NCBI RefSeq assembly: GCF_024029355.1 | Contig: NZ_CP097117.1 | Location: 1,116,001-1,180,000, forward strand | Reading direction: 5' to 3' | DNA from: Fructilactobacillus cliffordii | GTDB taxonomy: Bacteria; Bacillota; Bacilli; Lactobacillales; Lactobacillaceae | Length of the DNA stretch: 64,000 nucleotides | Shown here: one piece after another, positions 62,337-64,000 of the stretch | Layout of the letters: each line of letters opens with the position of its first letter | How positions within the stretch are numbered: position 1 is the first letter of the stretch | Program-made: the position numbers and the translations under genes | The notes under the pieces: generated by a model | Told to the model about the DNA's origin: nothing | What the model saw: only the letters and a program-made list of their open reading frames with translations | Database searches by the model: none

Positions 62337-62391
62337 TGATAAGGCCTCCCTAATCCTTAGTGTAGCATGTTACTAAAGTTAGATAACTTAG

Positions 62392-62420
62392 TTGACACTA
62401 ATTCTGAATCTTGATAGGAT
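62392..62420 (+). promoter_or_regulatory. Promoter of the AAT permease gene
   Basis: TTGACA - 17 bases - TAGGAT, about 110 bases before the permease start. Confidence 0.7.
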
Positions 62421-62460
62421 GGTTCTCAGACTGTTTAAGAAAAAGTTTATAAATTGCATG

Positions 62461-62515
62461 AAAAAATGTCTCGACGCCAAACCGACCTGATTTGAAACGG
62501 AGACATTTTTCTTTT
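62461..62515 (+). terminator. Terminator-like hairpin in the permease leader (possible attenuator)
   Basis: AAAAAATGTCTC / GAGACATTTTT stem with a 27-base loop and a T-rich tail, between the promoter at 62392 and the permease ribosome binding site. A 10-codon frame (62458-62490, MKKCLDAKPT) overlaps its left arm. Confidence 0.6.
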
Positions 62516-62530
62516 AGAAAGGTGTTGAAT

Positions 62531-63907
62531 ATGGCAAAAGAAGCACAAACGAACCAGGAACAAGATTTAAACCGGGGACTAACTTCGCGGCATGTCCAGA
62601 TGATTGCCATCGGAGGCGCGATTGGAACTGGACTGTTCTTAGGTTCTGGAGAGGGAATTAAGTCGGCAGGACCGGCTTTAATCCTCGCGTACTTAATTAC
62701 CGGAATTTTCTCATACCTCATGATGCGAGCGGTCGGAGAATTGTTATTATCCAACCTGAAGTTTCATTCCTTCATCGATTTTGTCCGCCAGTATCTAGGC
62801 GAAAAATGGGAGTTTGCAATTGGCTGGGCCTACTGGCTGAGTTGGGCTAGTTTGGCGATGGCCGATTTAACGGCATCCGGGATTTACATGCACTTCTGGT
62901 TCCCCCAGCTCCCGCAGTGGATTATGCCGTTAATTGTGGTAACAATCTTAGTGATTTTTAACCTGATCAACGTGGCGTGGTTTGGAGAACTGGAATCAGC
63001 ATTTTCGAGCATTAAAATTTTTGCCATCCTAGCTCTGATTGTGGCCGGGATTGGGATGATTGCGGTTGGGTTCCACACTCACGGGACGACCGCTTCCTTA
63101 GCCAACTTGTTTGACCACGGGGGCTTCTTTGCTACTGGATTCTTGGGCTTTATCATGGCCTTTCCCATCGTAATCTTTGCCTTTACCGGAATTGAAATGG
63201 TGGGGTTAACCGCCGGGGAAACCCGCAATCCGCAAAAGGACATCCCGAAAGCGATTAACTCTGTGCCAATGCGAATCGGATTGTTCTACGTCGGTTCCAT
63301 GGTCGTGATTATGTCGGTCTACCCTTGGAATCAAATTAACCCCAGCCAGTCACCGTTTGTGCAAATCTTCTCGGGATTGGGCATTAGGTATGCAGCTGAC
63401 ATTATCAACTTCGTGGTCTTGACGTCTGCCTTGTCAGCCGCCAATTCTGCCATCTTTTCGACGTCTAGAACCCTGTACATTTTGGGAAAGAACGGCCAAG
63501 CCCCGAAGTCATTTAGTAAGCTTTCACGGCACAACGTTCCGTACGTTGGCATTTTATTCTCATCGATTCTCTTCTTAGGGATCGTGCTGTTAAACTACTT
63601 CTATCCTAGCAAGATCTTCCTGCTGATTACCGGAGTGGCCACGATGAGTTTTATCTTCGTGTGGATTATCATCATGATCACCCACATTCAATATAAGCGG
63701 ACAAACGCCAATCCGGCGGACCACTTCAAGATGCCGTGGTTCCCAGGCTCTAGCTACGCTACAATTTTATTTTATCTTGTGGTCTTGGTAGTGCTGTTGG
63801 TAAACGGCCAAACCCGGATTTCGGTGGTTGCGACCGTAATCTTCTTTGCAGCTATGATCGTTGGGTACGTCTTGTTTGATCGCAACAAGAAACGGAAACT
63901 AAACTAA
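62531..63907 (+). CDS. AAT-family amino acid permease
   Basis: 458 residues from the ATG at 62531 behind AGAAAGGTG; the longer frame from 62492 runs through the leader hairpin and is unlikely. Twelve membrane helices. GGAIGTGLFLGSGEGIKSAGP and GLTAGETRNPQKDIPKAI are AAT-family signatures. Imports an amino acid; the substrate is not determined. Possibly controlled by the leader hairpin. Confidence 0.93.
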   Translation: MAKEAQTNQEQDLNRGLTSRHVQMIAIGGAIGTGLFLGSGEGIKSAGPALILAYLITGIFSYLMMRAVGELLLSNLKFHSFIDFVRQYLGEKWEFAIGWAYWLSWASLAMADLTASGIYMHFWFPQLPQWIMPLIVVTILVIFNLINVAWFGELESAFSSIKIFAILALIVAGIGMIAVGFHTHGTTASLANLFDHGGFFATGFLGFIMAFPIVIFAFTGIEMVGLTAGETRNPQKDIPKAINSVPMRIGLFYVGSMVVIMSVYPWNQINPSQSPFVQIFSGLGIRYAADIINFVVLTSALSAANSAIFSTSRTLYILGKNGQAPKSFSKLSRHNVPYVGILFSSILFLGIVLLNYFYPSKIFLLITGVATMSFIFVWIIIMITHIQYKRTNANPADHFKMPWFPGSSYATILFYLVVLVVLLVNGQTRISVVATVIFFAAMIVGYVLFDRNKKRKLN

Positions 63908-63917
63908 ATTTGAGTCG

Positions 63918-63953
63918 CAAAAGCGGATAATCTTGAGATTGTTCGCTTTTTTT
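63918..63953 (+). terminator. Terminator after the permease gene
   Basis: AAAAGCGGATAATCT / AGATTGTTCGCTTTT stem with a T run. The remaining 47 bases of the window are AT-rich and hold no gene I can support. Confidence 0.8.
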
Positions 63954-64000
63954 GTTGCAGTTTGATATTATACGATATATAATATACAACGAAAACAAAT

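Overview
The window is chromosomal DNA from a low-to-moderate GC Gram-positive of the lactic acid bacteria, most probably family Lactobacillaceae. The basis is the set of close family signatures: DUF1659/DUF2922 small proteins, PepO, PepT, proline iminopeptidase, a fused DUF3290-DUF421 protein, an LBP_cg2779-like small protein, a three-gene OpuA betaine transporter, D-lactate-type dehydrogenase, xylulokinase, a glycine T-box leader, and a tRNA without encoded CCA. I do not assign a species. Most of the window has the even codon use of a housekeeping backbone. Three stretches are clearly AT-richer (about 895-2230, 5290-8600 and 39560-41780), and all three carry defence genes.

Layout. 1-835: a decayed ComX-like sigma factor gene with two in-frame stops, then DUF1659 (start frameshifted in an A tract) and DUF2922. 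948-2192: an AbiH-type abortive infection gene bracketed by two near-identical terminators. 2259-10207: a type I restriction-modification locus. hsdR and hsdM are intact. The expressed hsdS is split by two single-base insertions, and a silent start-less hsdS copy lies in the opposite orientation. Between them is a tyrosine recombinase that has lost its N-terminus. The two hsdS 3' halves plus the recombinase 3' end form about 947-bp inverted repeats around a 459-bp loop. 10349-39560: backbone genes for methionine aminopeptidase, PepO, betaine uptake, two VIT-family transporters, PerR, an XPD-like helicase, asparaginase, redox enzymes with a TetR regulator, tRNA-Arg, glyA behind a glycine T-box, an ABC exporter, Ogt and PepT.

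39653-41730: a low-GC three-gene island. Its last two genes match type II Thoeris: a membrane-anchored macro-domain effector (ThsA-like) and an overlapping TIR-like ThsB. The first gene is an unrecognised two-helix membrane protein. The effector's reading frame is broken by one base in an A7 tract beside its start, which could be slippage, phase variation, decay or a sequencing error.

41831-63907: backbone again. It holds AsnB, an XRE membrane regulator, UspA, a PEBP protein, amino-acid permeases, an ABC-F protein, adenosine deaminase, proline iminopeptidase, two CPA2 antiporters, a guanylate-kinase-like protein with two envelope genes, xylulokinase behind a cre-like site, a 2-hydroxyacid dehydrogenase, a TetR regulator beside an orphan metal-binding lipoprotein, and an AAT-family permease behind a possible attenuator. 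Nearly every gene or operon ends in a clear rho-independent hairpin, and convergent genes often share one.
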